Positions 24,871 through 32,285 of a DNA stretch of 64,000 nucleotides are shown one piece after another. Source of the DNA: Treponema sp. (GTDB lineage: Bacteria > Spirochaetota > Spirochaetia > Treponematales > Breznakiellaceae). The notes under the pieces are model-generated. The model searched no databases. It saw only the letters and a program-made list of their open reading frames with translations, and was not told the origin of the DNA. The stretch covers positions 1 to 64,000 of the forward strand of contig WRLP01000003.1 of NCBI GenBank assembly GCA_009777535.1. Direction: 5' to 3'. How positions within the stretch are numbered: the stretch's first letter is position 1; every line of letters starts with the position of its first letter. The position numbers and the translations under genes are program-made.

Positions 24871-25965
24871 ATGAAACAAAACCAGCCCGGCCGTTTTCCG
24901 GCGGCGGCAAGGGCTGTATTAAAACCTATATACATATTCAGGCGGCGCTTTCCCCTCCTCTCGTATATTATTAACCGGCTTTTAACAATGACCATAATGC
25001 TCTTTTTGCTGGGTCTGGCGGTGTTTGGTTTGATGGCACTCGCTCCCGGAGACATTGTGGATCAAATTATGATACAGCAGCTTTTCAGCGAGCACGGCAG
25101 GGCATCTCTTAATCTGCAGAGTTTAAGCATGGATCAGCTTGCGGCGCGCCGTGCGGAGCTTGGCCTGGATCAGCCTTTTTATGTTCAATATTTCCGCTGG
25201 CTGAACCGTGTTGTTCTGCATGGCGATTTGGGGGTAAGCCTGATCTCCCGAGCGCCGGTTTCGTTTCTTATTTCATCGCGCATCCTGAATTCCCTGCTGT
25301 TAAATATAATATCTTTAATACTGATAACCGTTTTTTCGTTTGTGCTGGGAGTTTATTTTTCCACAAAGGCTGGAACGCGCGGCGATCTTGCCATTACATT
25401 TTTTGCCCTTCTGCTGCATGCGTTTCCGGGGCTTTTGCTGCTTATACTGCTCCAGCTTCTCGCTTCGGTTACGGGGCTTTTTCCGGTTACCGCCTATCCG
25501 CCCTTTCCCTTTTCCAGTGCACCCGCGAAATTTGTATTTTCCTATGCGCATCACATTTTTCTGCCGCTGTTAGCCGCTTTTCTGGGCGGTGTCGGAGGCA
25601 CCCTGCGCATGATCCGCGCCACCATGCTGGATCAGCTTGGCCAGCCATACATTACCAGCCTTCGCTCCCGCGGCATTGCCGAATGGCGCGTTTATTTTTC
25701 CCATGCATTCCGCAACACCCTTAATCCGTATATCACCGGCAGCGCAAACCTTCTTGCAGGATTGTTTTCCGGCTCGTTGATTCTGGAAATAATTTTCGCC
25801 TATCCGGGGATTGGCAGGCTGATGTACGAAGCGGTAATTCAGCAGGATATTAACCTTGTCCTGGCGAACATGATGTTCATTTCTTTTCTGGTTCTGGTCG
25901 GAATGGCGCTCGCTGATATTACCCTGGCATTTGTCGACCCGAGAATCAGGTACGGGAAGGAATGA
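24871..25965 (+). CDS. Opp/Dpp-type ABC permease (B subunit)
   Basis: A 364-residue DppB/OppB-like permease. After a cytoplasmic N-terminal stretch of about 35 residues there is a first helix, a periplasmic loop with the conserved LGLDQPFYVQYFRWL followed by GDLG.S, and five more helices. The EAA-loop signature is RSRGIAEWRVYFSHAFRNTLNPYI, with the final GSLILEIIFAYPGIGRLMYEA typical of this family. It carries peptides, or other family-5 ligands such as nickel or sugars, across the inner membrane. It overlaps the next gene by 4 bases. Neither a binding protein nor a second ATPase gene is near. Confidence 0.93.
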   Translation: MKQNQPGRFPAAARAVLKPIYIFRRRFPLLSYIINRLLTMTIMLFLLGLAVFGLMALAPGDIVDQIMIQQLFSEHGRASLNLQSLSMDQLAARRAELGLDQPFYVQYFRWLNRVVLHGDLGVSLISRAPVSFLISSRILNSLLLNIISLILITVFSFVLGVYFSTKAGTRGDLAITFFALLLHAFPGLLLLILLQLLASVTGLFPVTAYPPFPFSSAPAKFVFSYAHHIFLPLLAAFLGGVGGTLRMIRATMLDQLGQPYITSLRSRGIAEWRVYFSHAFRNTLNPYITGSANLLAGLFSGSLILEIIFAYPGIGRLMYEAVIQQDINLVLANMMFISFLVLVGMALADITLAFVDPRIRYGKE

Positions 25966-28154
25966 GCGCGAATATGAAAAAGTTTTTTTCGTATCTTAAA
26001 ATACGGCCGGTGGGCATAGCTTCTCTTGTATGCCTCGCTCTGCTTTATCTTGTCATGATATTCGCCGAGTTCTTTGCGCCATATTCGCCCAACACTTCAT
26101 TTGCCGACAAAAGTTATCATCCGCCCAATGTCCGCCTTTACTCCGGCAGGCTCCAGGCTCAGGAATGGCGTGTAACAAATACCGTAACAATGAGATATGC
26201 CCGTGTAAGGGATTACTATGCCCCGCTGAAATTCTTCGGCAAGGGAGAGCCTTATTTATTGTGGGGAATAATTCCCGCCCAGCGGCATTTTTTCAGCCCA
26301 TCGGGCGATTATCCGGTATTCCTGATGGGGGCTGACAACCTTGGCAGGGACCTTTTTTCCCGCATTGTTTTCGGTGCGCGCATTTCACTTACGATTGGCT
26401 TTGTGGCAACCGCAATTTCCCTTGTTCTTGCCGCCCTGGCCGGCGGTCTTTCCGGCTACTTCGGCGGCGCAACCGACTGGTCAATTATGCGGTTTGCCGA
26501 ATTCCTTATGCTGATACCTACCCTGTATCTTATTTTATTCCTGCGCTCTCTTTTGGCGATGAACATGGATCCCGGTAAATCATACATGATGATAACGCTG
26601 ATCCTTTCGCTTGTGGGCTGGCCGGGCTCTGCCCGTACGATACGCGGCCTGGTACACGCCATTAAGCGGGAAGAATTTATCCTGAATGCCAGACTGGAAA
26701 TGATAAAAGCTCCTGTCATAATTTTCCGGCATATTATTCCGCAGATAGCCAGCCTTCTTATAGTGAGCGTAGCCCTGAGCATCCCCGGCTTTATTATGAC
26801 CGAGACGGTTCTTTCATACCTTGGGCTTGGTATCACCGATCCTGCCGTAAGCTGGGGTTCTCTTATTAAGCGCGACCTTTCAACCCTGTCGAATTTAAGG
26901 GCTTTTCCCTGGCTACTAAATCCGGTTTGGTTCCTGTTAGGTGTAACTTTAGCCTTTAATTTTATCGGAGACGCATTACGCGATTATTTTGATCCAAACT
27001 ATAACAAAGGGAAAAGTAAAAGAGAAAAGGGAAAAAGTAATAGGGAAAAAGTAAAAGGGAAAAGAGAAGAGAGTGGAGATAAAATAGAAAAGATAAAAGA
27101 TAAGAGAGAGCTACTTTCCCAGTCCCCAGTCTCCAGTCCCTATTCCCCAACCCCCACACTACTTGTTGTTAGCAGCCTGGCTGTGGATTTTTCTGTTATG
27201 CGCGGAAGGGATATATTCTGTGTGCAGGCTGTGCGGGGATTATCGTTTTCTCTGCAAAAGGGTGAAGCGCTAGGTATCGTGGGCGAAAGCGGTTCGGGAA
27301 AAAGCGTAAGCACCCTGGCGATACCGGGTTTGCTGCCGCAAAACGCGAATGTGCGGGGCTCCATTCAATATGAGGAAACTGAATTAACATGTCTGGGAAC
27401 AGCAGCCCTGCGTGAATACCGCGGTAAAAAAATCGGAATGATCTTTCAGGAGCCCGGCAGATCCTATGATCCGCTGCAAAACATGGAGAGTGTGTTTTTT
27501 GAAACATTCAGAAACAGCGACAACAAGATAAGCAGGGAGGAAGCCAAAAAACGGGCACTGGAGCTGCTTACAGAGACAGGTCTGGACAGGGGCAGTGAGA
27601 GGCTTTCCAATTTTCCGCACCAGTTCTCCGGCGGCCAGCTGCAGCGTATCGGCATTGCACTCGCGCTTGCCCAGGGCTGCGATTTGCTGATAGCCGACGA
27701 GCCGACTACGGCGCTGGATCTTACGATACAGAAGCAGATTATCGATTTATTAAAAACTTTGCGCCGCCGTAGAAATATTTCGATCATTTTTATCAGCCAT
27801 GATATTGATCTGGTAGCTGAAATTTCAGATCGCATAATGGTAATGTACGGCGGCCTTGAAATGGAATCCGGCAGCGCAGCGGATATTACCGGCGATCCCC
27901 GGCACCCATACACACGCGCCCTGCTTGCGGCCTCGCCCCGCTTCGGCAGCCATTATTCGCAGAGCCGGCTGCTGACCATTCCCGGAAAAGTGTCAGATCC
28001 CGCGCGGCCGGAGAGCGGCTGTCCCTTTGCTCCAAGATGCGCCGAAGCAACAACACAGTGTACGCAGGCTGTTCCCCAGCTGGAAACATTTTTGACTCCC
28101 GGCGGGCAGCAACGGGAGATCAGATGCACGGTTAGGGGGACAACGCCTCTTTGA
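25962..28154 (+). CDS. fusion of Opp/Dpp permease (C) and ATPase (D)
   Basis: A 730-residue fusion. Residues 1-345 are a DppC-like permease: family motif MGADNLGRDLFSRIVFGARISL, then EAA loop and ETVLSYLGLGI. Residues 400-730 are a DppD-like ATPase with Walker A at 441-448 (GESGSGKS), Q-loop QEPGRSYDP, signature FSGGQLQRIGIALAL, Walker B LLIADEPTTALD and the C-terminal oligopeptide-transport motif CPFAPRC. The linker at about 349-399 is K/R/E-rich then S/P-rich and is encoded by a genome repeat (27007-27165). A second ATPase (F subunit) and a binding protein are missing locally. The ATPase half could form a homodimer or pair with a remote partner. Confidence 0.93.
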   Translation: MSANMKKFFSYLKIRPVGIASLVCLALLYLVMIFAEFFAPYSPNTSFADKSYHPPNVRLYSGRLQAQEWRVTNTVTMRYARVRDYYAPLKFFGKGEPYLLWGIIPAQRHFFSPSGDYPVFLMGADNLGRDLFSRIVFGARISLTIGFVATAISLVLAALAGGLSGYFGGATDWSIMRFAEFLMLIPTLYLILFLRSLLAMNMDPGKSYMMITLILSLVGWPGSARTIRGLVHAIKREEFILNARLEMIKAPVIIFRHIIPQIASLLIVSVALSIPGFIMTETVLSYLGLGITDPAVSWGSLIKRDLSTLSNLRAFPWLLNPVWFLLGVTLAFNFIGDALRDYFDPNYNKGKSKREKGKSNREKVKGKREESGDKIEKIKDKRELLSQSPVSSPYSPTPTLLVVSSLAVDFSVMRGRDIFCVQAVRGLSFSLQKGEALGIVGESGSGKSVSTLAIPGLLPQNANVRGSIQYEETELTCLGTAALREYRGKKIGMIFQEPGRSYDPLQNMESVFFETFRNSDNKISREEAKKRALELLTETGLDRGSERLSNFPHQFSGGQLQRIGIALALAQGCDLLIADEPTTALDLTIQKQIIDLLKTLRRRRNISIIFISHDIDLVAEISDRIMVMYGGLEMESGSAADITGDPRHPYTRALLAASPRFGSHYSQSRLLTIPGKVSDPARPESGCPFAPRCAEATTQCTQAVPQLETFLTPGGQQREIRCTVRGTTPL
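27007..27165 (+). repeat. purine tract and AGTCCCCAGTCTCC repeat inside a coding frame
   Basis: About 159 bases of GGGAAAAGTAAAAG-like runs followed by CCAGTCCCCAGTCTCCAGTC and CCTATTCCCC. The second part matches the flgE-flbD spacer at 7680-7704, the first the tracts at 3592 and 55327. It keeps the reading frame open and codes the linker of the permease-ATPase fusion. Confidence 0.8.
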
Positions 28155-28282
28155 GCTGTTTTCCAAAGTCCGTTCAGCCGGCCTTGTATATATGCTGCAG
28201 TTAGGTAATATAATAATATGAGTATTTAAAATTATTTTTTGACAAATTTATAAAAATTCTGCATAAGAACACAGGAGAAAAA

Positions 28283-29383
28283 ATGAAAAGAATTATTAAA
28301 ATATTTGGGATAACAATATCGTCTGTTATTGGTGTTTTGCTGATTGGGTTGGTTGTTTTAGCAATAAACAGTCCTGGCAGGTTGAAGCAGCTAAAAGATA
28401 AAGAGGGAAATGTAATTGCCGACTCGCTTGCAGAAAAACAGTTCATTGAAATTAATGGAATACAGCAGGGATTTTTCTTACGCTCTGAAAATCCGGAAAA
28501 CCCTGTTATTCTTTTCCTGCACGGCGGTCCTGGCAGTCCTGAATTAGCTATGTTTTATCAATACGAGACCAATGAACGCCTGGAAAAACACTTTACTGTT
28601 TGTTATTGGGATCAGCGTGGAGCAGGTATGAGTTTCAGCAATTCTATTGAAATAAACACGATGACGCTCGAACAAATGGTGGAAGACACACGCCAAATAA
28701 CCGAATATCTAAAGCATCGTTTTAACAAGGAAAAAATATATCTGATGGGACATTCATGGGGTTCATTTCTGGGTATAAAAACCATTGAAAAATATCCCGG
28801 GAATTATATGGCTTACATTGGTATTGGGCAGGTAACCAATCAATTAGAGTCTGAAAAATTGGCTTATGATTATATGCTGCAACATGCAATGGAGATAGGC
28901 GACAAATCGGCCGTCAGAAATCTGGAAAAGGTTAATAAAAATGCTTTTGATTTTCCAACTTTGGAATATATTGGTAATGTTCGATCACCATTGATGAATA
29001 AATACGGGATCGGAGTCATAAGAGATAATTTTTCTATGGCCGGATTGGTTAAGGATATACTGTTTTTTAAAGGGTATACTTTTTCAGAAAAATTAAAATT
29101 TATTCGGGGAATGTCATTTTCATTAGAACATTTGTGGGATTATATTATAGAAAACAACCTGTTTGAACCATCAATTTTATTTCAAGTACCCGTTTATATT
29201 ATTCACGGGAAATACGATTATCAGGTATCATACGCATTATCTCGTGGGTATTTTGAAATAATAGAAGCACCCGGTAAATCATTTTTTGCATTTGAAGAAT
29301 CAGCACATTCTCCGAATGTTGAAGAACCTGAAAAGTTCGTTCAGGTTGTTTTAAATATTGCTTTACAATTAGAAAACAATTAA
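28283..29383 (+). CDS. alpha/beta hydrolase, proline-iminopeptidase-like, membrane-anchored
   Basis: A 366-residue protein with an N-terminal membrane helix (about 5-28) and an alpha/beta hydrolase domain. The oxyanion motif HGGPGSP, then the nucleophile elbow GHSWGS (Ser near residue 157), Asp in HGKYDYQV and the final His in ESAHSPN complete the triad. HGGPG is typical of proline iminopeptidases and related hydrolases. It may cleave N-terminal proline or small esters outside the membrane or on its face. It is clearly more AT-rich and uses more A/T-ending codons than its neighbours, a sign of recent acquisition. It stands alone between the transporter and a repeat. Confidence 0.9.
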   Translation: MKRIIKIFGITISSVIGVLLIGLVVLAINSPGRLKQLKDKEGNVIADSLAEKQFIEINGIQQGFFLRSENPENPVILFLHGGPGSPELAMFYQYETNERLEKHFTVCYWDQRGAGMSFSNSIEINTMTLEQMVEDTRQITEYLKHRFNKEKIYLMGHSWGSFLGIKTIEKYPGNYMAYIGIGQVTNQLESEKLAYDYMLQHAMEIGDKSAVRNLEKVNKNAFDFPTLEYIGNVRSPLMNKYGIGVIRDNFSMAGLVKDILFFKGYTFSEKLKFIRGMSFSLEHLWDYIIENNLFEPSILFQVPVYIIHGKYDYQVSYALSRGYFEIIEAPGKSFFAFEESAHSPNVEEPEKFVQVVLNIALQLENN

Positions 29384-29527
29384 ACGAATATATAAAAACA
29401 GGTTTTTCTCTTGCCCTTAAAGCTAATTTTTCTTACTTTTGTTTATATAGGCAGAAATAACACGCATAAGCCACAACGACAGAGTAGCGCACGGGCTTTT
29501 CTCATGTTAGTGACGCAAATCATTTTT
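29384..29527. other. AT-rich spacer
   Basis: No gene is seen in the stretch between the hydrolase stop and the next repeat element. The sequence is mixed AT-rich without clear hairpins or T-runs. Confidence 0.4.
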
Positions 29528-29755
29528 GCTTTGTAAATGTGTGCCATGGAAATGTTATGAAAGCGGTGCGCACAAGCCCTGACGATGGCATCGGCGTGGT
29601 TATAAAAAGCGAATTATACAGTGATGGATTTCGGTATATGGTTAATCTGGTTTTATTAAAAAAAAGATGTCTATCAGACCGTCAGCCATCGGAAGGGCTT
29701 TGCGCAGCCGCTTTCAGTTTCAATTTCGGGCATACATTTATGAAATTAAATTGTT
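29528..29755. repeat. MITE-like palindromic element, copy C
   Basis: A diverged relative of copies A and B, in B orientation. Shared parts are AAAGCGGTGCGCA, GGCATCGGCGTGGTTATAAAA and AGATGTCTATCAGACCGTCA plus GCC, then AGGGCTTTGCGCAGCCGCTTT and GGGCATACAT. The T-rich middle has diverged, but the AGATGTCTATCAGACCGTCA core is identical in all three copies. It ends where the ribosome site of the overlapping gene pair begins. Confidence 0.75.
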
Positions 29756-29770
29756 TTGAGGAGTTATCTC

Positions 29771-30154
29771 TTGCATGAAATTAAACCGATTCGCCTGTTT
29801 TGTTATCTCTTTGCTGCTTTTCTCGCCGGCGCTTTACTCACAGGATTTTTCATTTGTCGAAGAGGACCTGGAACAATTGGAGAACTTGATCACCGGTACG
29901 CTTTTGAACATGGAAGAGCAGCAGAAACTATTGGAAGACTTGCACAGGAACTTGAGCGAGAGCGGGAACTTAATCGAAACCTACGAGAACATAATCACAG
30001 AGCAGGAGAAATTACTGCAAGCCTTTCAAGTACGGCTGAACGAAATGTCCGAAACCTACAGGATGCAGTCGGCCTTATCGGCGAAATACGAAAAAACCTC
30101 AAAATTCTGGCGGAATTTTACACTGATAGCGATCCCGGTTACGGCGATTCTTAG
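29771..30154 (+). CDS. spanin-like small membrane protein, frame A of an overlapping pair
   Basis: About 127 residues from TTG 29771, placed 7 bases after GAGGAG (29758-29763). One N-terminal membrane helix (LFCYLFAAFLAGALLTGFFI) is followed by a positively charged turn and a long charged helix (GRAAETIGRLAQELERERELNRNLREHN..), probably a coiled coil in the periplasm. This layout is that of a phage i-spanin (Rz) or a phage-lysis accessory. It overlaps the gene at 29775-30185 over almost its whole length in another frame, and both seem to use one ribosome site. Codon use is biased to CGA/GGA/AGA, perhaps because of the overlap. Function by analogy only; it may not be expressed. Confidence 0.45.
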   Translation: MHEIKPIRLFCYLFAAFLAGALLTGFFICRRGPGTIGELDHRYAFEHGRAAETIGRLAQELERERELNRNLREHNHRAGEITASLSSTAERNVRNLQDAVGLIGEIRKNLKILAEFYTDSDPGYGDS

Positions 30155-30185
30155 CGGCGGCGCAGCCGTTCTTACGATGCGGTAA
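29775..30185 (+). CDS. exported coiled-coil protein with C-terminal membrane helix, frame B
   Basis: A 136-residue protein from ATG 29775, 11 bases after the GAGGAG shared with frame A. It has a signal peptide (MKLNRFACFVISLLLFSPALYSQ), a long acidic coiled coil (EEDLEQLENLITGTLLNMEE, QQKLLEDLHRNLSESGNLI..) and a C-terminal membrane helix (FTLIAIPVTAILSGGAAVLTM). The pattern is typical of small prophage or envelope proteins and looks more natural in codon use than frame A. The two frames together resemble nested spanin genes. No other phage gene is near, so this would be a remnant or an independently kept lysis/envelope pair. I do not recognise a named family. Confidence 0.55.
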   Translation: MKLNRFACFVISLLLFSPALYSQDFSFVEEDLEQLENLITGTLLNMEEQQKLLEDLHRNLSESGNLIETYENIITEQEKLLQAFQVRLNEMSETYRMQSALSAKYEKTSKFWRNFTLIAIPVTAILSGGAAVLTMR

Positions 30186-30200
30186 TTGGGGGGAATCCTC

Positions 30201-30280
30201 TGGACACAAACCCGGCAAATTTGATAAAATGACCAATAATAACCGATCCTCCCCCGTTGGATCGGAAAGTATTAAGGAGG
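30201..30280 (+). promoter_or_regulatory. infC promoter and leader hairpin
   Basis: A good promoter: TGGACA at 30201-30206, 18 bases, then TAAAAT at 30225-30230. The leader holds a 7-bp hairpin (CCGATCC 30243-30249, GGATCGG 30259-30265). Its loop side contains CCTCC (30248-30252), complementary to the GGAGG ribosome site at 30276-30280, so two folds exclude each other and could control initiation of infC. Confidence 0.5.
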
Positions 30281-30284
30281 CCAG

Positions 30285-30803
30285 TTGGCGGATAAGGATT
30301 TAAGGATTAATGAGCAGATTCGGGTACAGGAAGTGCGTCTCATCAGGGATGAGGGAGAGCATCAGGGGATTATGCCGGTCGTGGAAGCGCTTGCGCTTGC
30401 CAGGGAAGCAGGTCTTGACCTTGTAGAGGTAGCGCCCCAGGCAGTGCCTCCGGTGGTAAAGATACTGAACTACGGCAAATTCAAGTTTGAAAATGAAAAA
30501 AAGGTCCGGGATTCCAAGAAAAAACAGAAACTATTAAAATTAAAAGAAATCCGGATGCAGCCGAAGATCGACGATCATGATCTGGATTTTAAGTCCAAAC
30601 ATATCAAAGGATTTTTGGGCGAGGGCAACAAGGTCAAAGTTACAATCCGGTTCAGAGGCCGTGAGCTTGCCCATACAGAACTTGGACTGGATGTGTTAAA
30701 GGATGTTCTTGCGCGAATCGAAGGGGATTATGTTATGGATAAACCGCCTGCAATGGAAGGCCGGTTTATGTCCATGGTTTTAAGTCCTAAATCCAAAAAA
30801 TAG
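30285..30803 (+). CDS. infC: translation initiation factor IF-3
   Basis: A 172-residue IF-3 starting at TTG, 4 bases after AAGGAGG. The N-terminal domain ([23 protein letters not shown], then [33 protein letters not shown]) and the C-terminal domain ([32 protein letters not shown]) are both complete. IF-3 binds the 30S subunit, keeps subunits apart and checks the start codon. The non-AUG start is a hallmark of infC in many bacteria, used for autoregulation by initiation-codon discrimination. It heads the conserved infC-rpmI-rplT operon. Confidence 0.97.
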   Translation: MADKDLRINEQIRVQEVRLIRDEGEHQGIMPVVEALALAREAGLDLVEVAPQAVPPVVKILNYGKFKFENEKKVRDSKKKQKLLKLKEIRMQPKIDDHDLDFKSKHIKGFLGEGNKVKVTIRFRGRELAHTELGLDVLKDVLARIEGDYVMDKPPAMEGRFMSMVLSPKSKK

Positions 30804-30845
30804 AAGCTTCCAATGTGAGGCTTAGTATATTCAGAGAGGTGGCAA

Positions 30846-31046
30846 ATGCCTAAAATGAAAACCAAAAAGAGCGCGGCAAAACGCTTTTCCTTTACCGGCA
30901 GCGGAAAGGTTAAGTACAAAAAACAGAATCTGCGCCATATTTTAACAAAAAAGTCGACCAAGCGAAAACGGAAATTGCGCAGTGCGGGTATTCTGTCCAG
31001 CGATAATGTTCCGGTTATCAGAAAACAGCTTTTGCCTTACGGCTAA
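30846..31046 (+). CDS. rpmI: ribosomal protein L35
   Basis: A 66-residue highly basic protein: [20 protein letters not shown], with the [11 protein letters not shown] stretch and a C-terminal [10 protein letters not shown]. Length and sequence are typical of bacterial L35, a late component of the 50S subunit. It has the strong ribosome site GAGGTGG, lies 42 bases after infC, and is followed by rplT 18 bases on. Confidence 0.97.
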   Translation: MPKMKTKKSAAKRFSFTGSGKVKYKKQNLRHILTKKSTKRKRKLRSAGILSSDNVPVIRKQLLPYG

Positions 31047-31064
31047 AGGTACAAGGGGATAATT

Positions 31065-31424
31065 ATGCCAAGAGCAATAGACGGTTCCAAAAGAAAGAAC
31101 CATCGTAAAAAGATACTTAAACAAGCCAAGGGCTTTTGGGGCCGCAGGAGTACGAACTACAAAACAGCCAAGGATGCCGTTACCAAGGCCATGTCCTATG
31201 CATACAGGGACAGGCGCGACCGGAAGGGGGAGTTTAGAAAACTGTGGATCATCAGGATAAATGCAGCATGTCGGGAAGAGGGCATTTCCTATTCACGGCT
31301 GATTGCCGGGCTGGGTAAGGCGGAAATTGCCATAGATCGCAAGGCATTGGCGTGGCTTGCCACAGAAGATGCGCCGGCTTTCAGGGCGATAGTCGGAAAA
31401 GCCAAAGCGGCGTTGGGAGCATAA
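31065..31424 (+). CDS. rplT: ribosomal protein L20
   Basis: A 119-residue L20: [39 protein letters not shown], then [33 protein letters not shown]20 binds 23S rRNA early in 50S assembly and, in several bacteria, represses the rpmI-rplT message by binding a leader RNA. The length is normal (usually 114-120). A cluster of cell-division type genes follows after only 3 bases, so expression of ribosomal and division proteins is linked here. Confidence 0.97.
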   Translation: MPRAIDGSKRKNHRKKILKQAKGFWGRRSTNYKTAKDAVTKAMSYAYRDRRDRKGEFRKLWIIRINAACREEGISYSRLIAGLGKAEIAIDRKALAWLATEDAPAFRAIVGKAKAALGA

Positions 31425-31427
31425 ACC

Positions 31428-31955
31428 ATGGTCAGCCTTGAGCAGGTTAAACTGCTGGAGACAAAAGTTGCCAGGGCTATAGAGCATGTTGATCGTGTAA
31501 ACGCGGAAAATGCCGCCCTGTTAAAAAAAGAATCGGAATGGCGTGTAAAGCTGGATGCCTATCAGAAGCGGGTTGATGAGCTTGAAGTGCTTGTTATGCG
31601 TTTTAAGGAAGATCAGAGCCGTATTGAGGACGGAATACTTTCTGCTTTGGACAGGCTGAGCCAGTTTGAAGATGCCATTGACAAGAGCCTGAAGGAAAAA
31701 CAGACCGCCGCTAAGGGCGCGGCTAAATCACCTGCTGCAAAAACCCCTGCCAGGGAGCAGGAAGCACCGCCGCCGAAAGAAAGCCCTGCGGCAGCTAAAC
31801 CTGTTACAAGCAAGCCTGCGGCGGCCAAACAGCCGGCGCCGGCGGAGATGTTCTTTGAGATTCCTGAGGGAGAAATCGAAAAAGATATTGCCGATCCCCT
31901 GGCCGGCGAGGATGATGATTCACGTTCTGCGGACGGTGAGCTGGATATTTTTTAG
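31428..31955 (+). CDS. ZapB-like coiled-coil protein
   Basis: A 175-residue soluble protein. Residues 1-90 are a coiled coil (LEQVKLLETKVARAIEHVDR, VNAENAALLKKESEWRVKLD..), then comes a low-complexity Ala/Pro/Lys stretch (AAKSPAAKTPAREQEAPPPKE..) and an acidic tail ending DGELDIF. The short conserved C-terminal acid-aromatic motif would suit binding to a partner such as FtsZ. It has no signal. It lies between rplT and zapA, the place where many bacteria keep small division coiled-coil proteins, so a role in Z-ring assembly is a reasonable inference. Not recognised with certainty as a named family. Confidence 0.7.
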   Translation: MVSLEQVKLLETKVARAIEHVDRVNAENAALLKKESEWRVKLDAYQKRVDELEVLVMRFKEDQSRIEDGILSALDRLSQFEDAIDKSLKEKQTAAKGAAKSPAAKTPAREQEAPPPKESPAAAKPVTSKPAAAKQPAPAEMFFEIPEGEIEKDIADPLAGEDDDSRSADGELDIF

Positions 31956-31967
31956 GAGTTTGCTGCG

Positions 31968-32285
31968 GTGAATGAGCTTTTGCTGGATATTCTGGGAACG
32001 AAATTCACCATAACTGTCGCGGAAGACGAAACATATTTACTGGAAGTCCTGGAACAATACAAGGCCGCGGTCGAAAACACTCAAAGTATTTCCGGCATTA
32101 AAGACGCCCTGAATGTGGCTATTCTGACAGGCTTTTTGTTATGCGACGAGATAAACAAAATGCGTCAGCGCGAAGGGGAAGCCGAGGCTAACAGGCAGGG
32201 CGAAGAACTGGAAGCGGAAAAACGGACATGGAACCTAATTGCCAGACTCGATCAGGCTTTGAAAAAGGTTCCCGATAATGAGTGA
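31968..32285 (+). CDS. zapA: cell division protein ZapA
   Basis: A 105-residue protein from GTG 31968. The N-terminal part LLLDILGTKFTITVAEDETYLLEVLEQYKAAVENTQ matches the ZapA fold (LDI-G..Y.I..xxxE...LxxxAxxVD), followed by a long helix for dimer formation ending LIARLDQALKKV. ZapA bundles FtsZ filaments at the division site. It sits after the coiled-coil gene and overlaps manA by 8 bases. In many bacteria zapA is followed by 6S RNA; here it is not, because manA starts inside its end. Confidence 0.82.
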   Translation: MNELLLDILGTKFTITVAEDETYLLEVLEQYKAAVENTQSISGIKDALNVAILTGFLLCDEINKMRQREGEAEANRQGEELEAEKRTWNLIARLDQALKKVPDNE

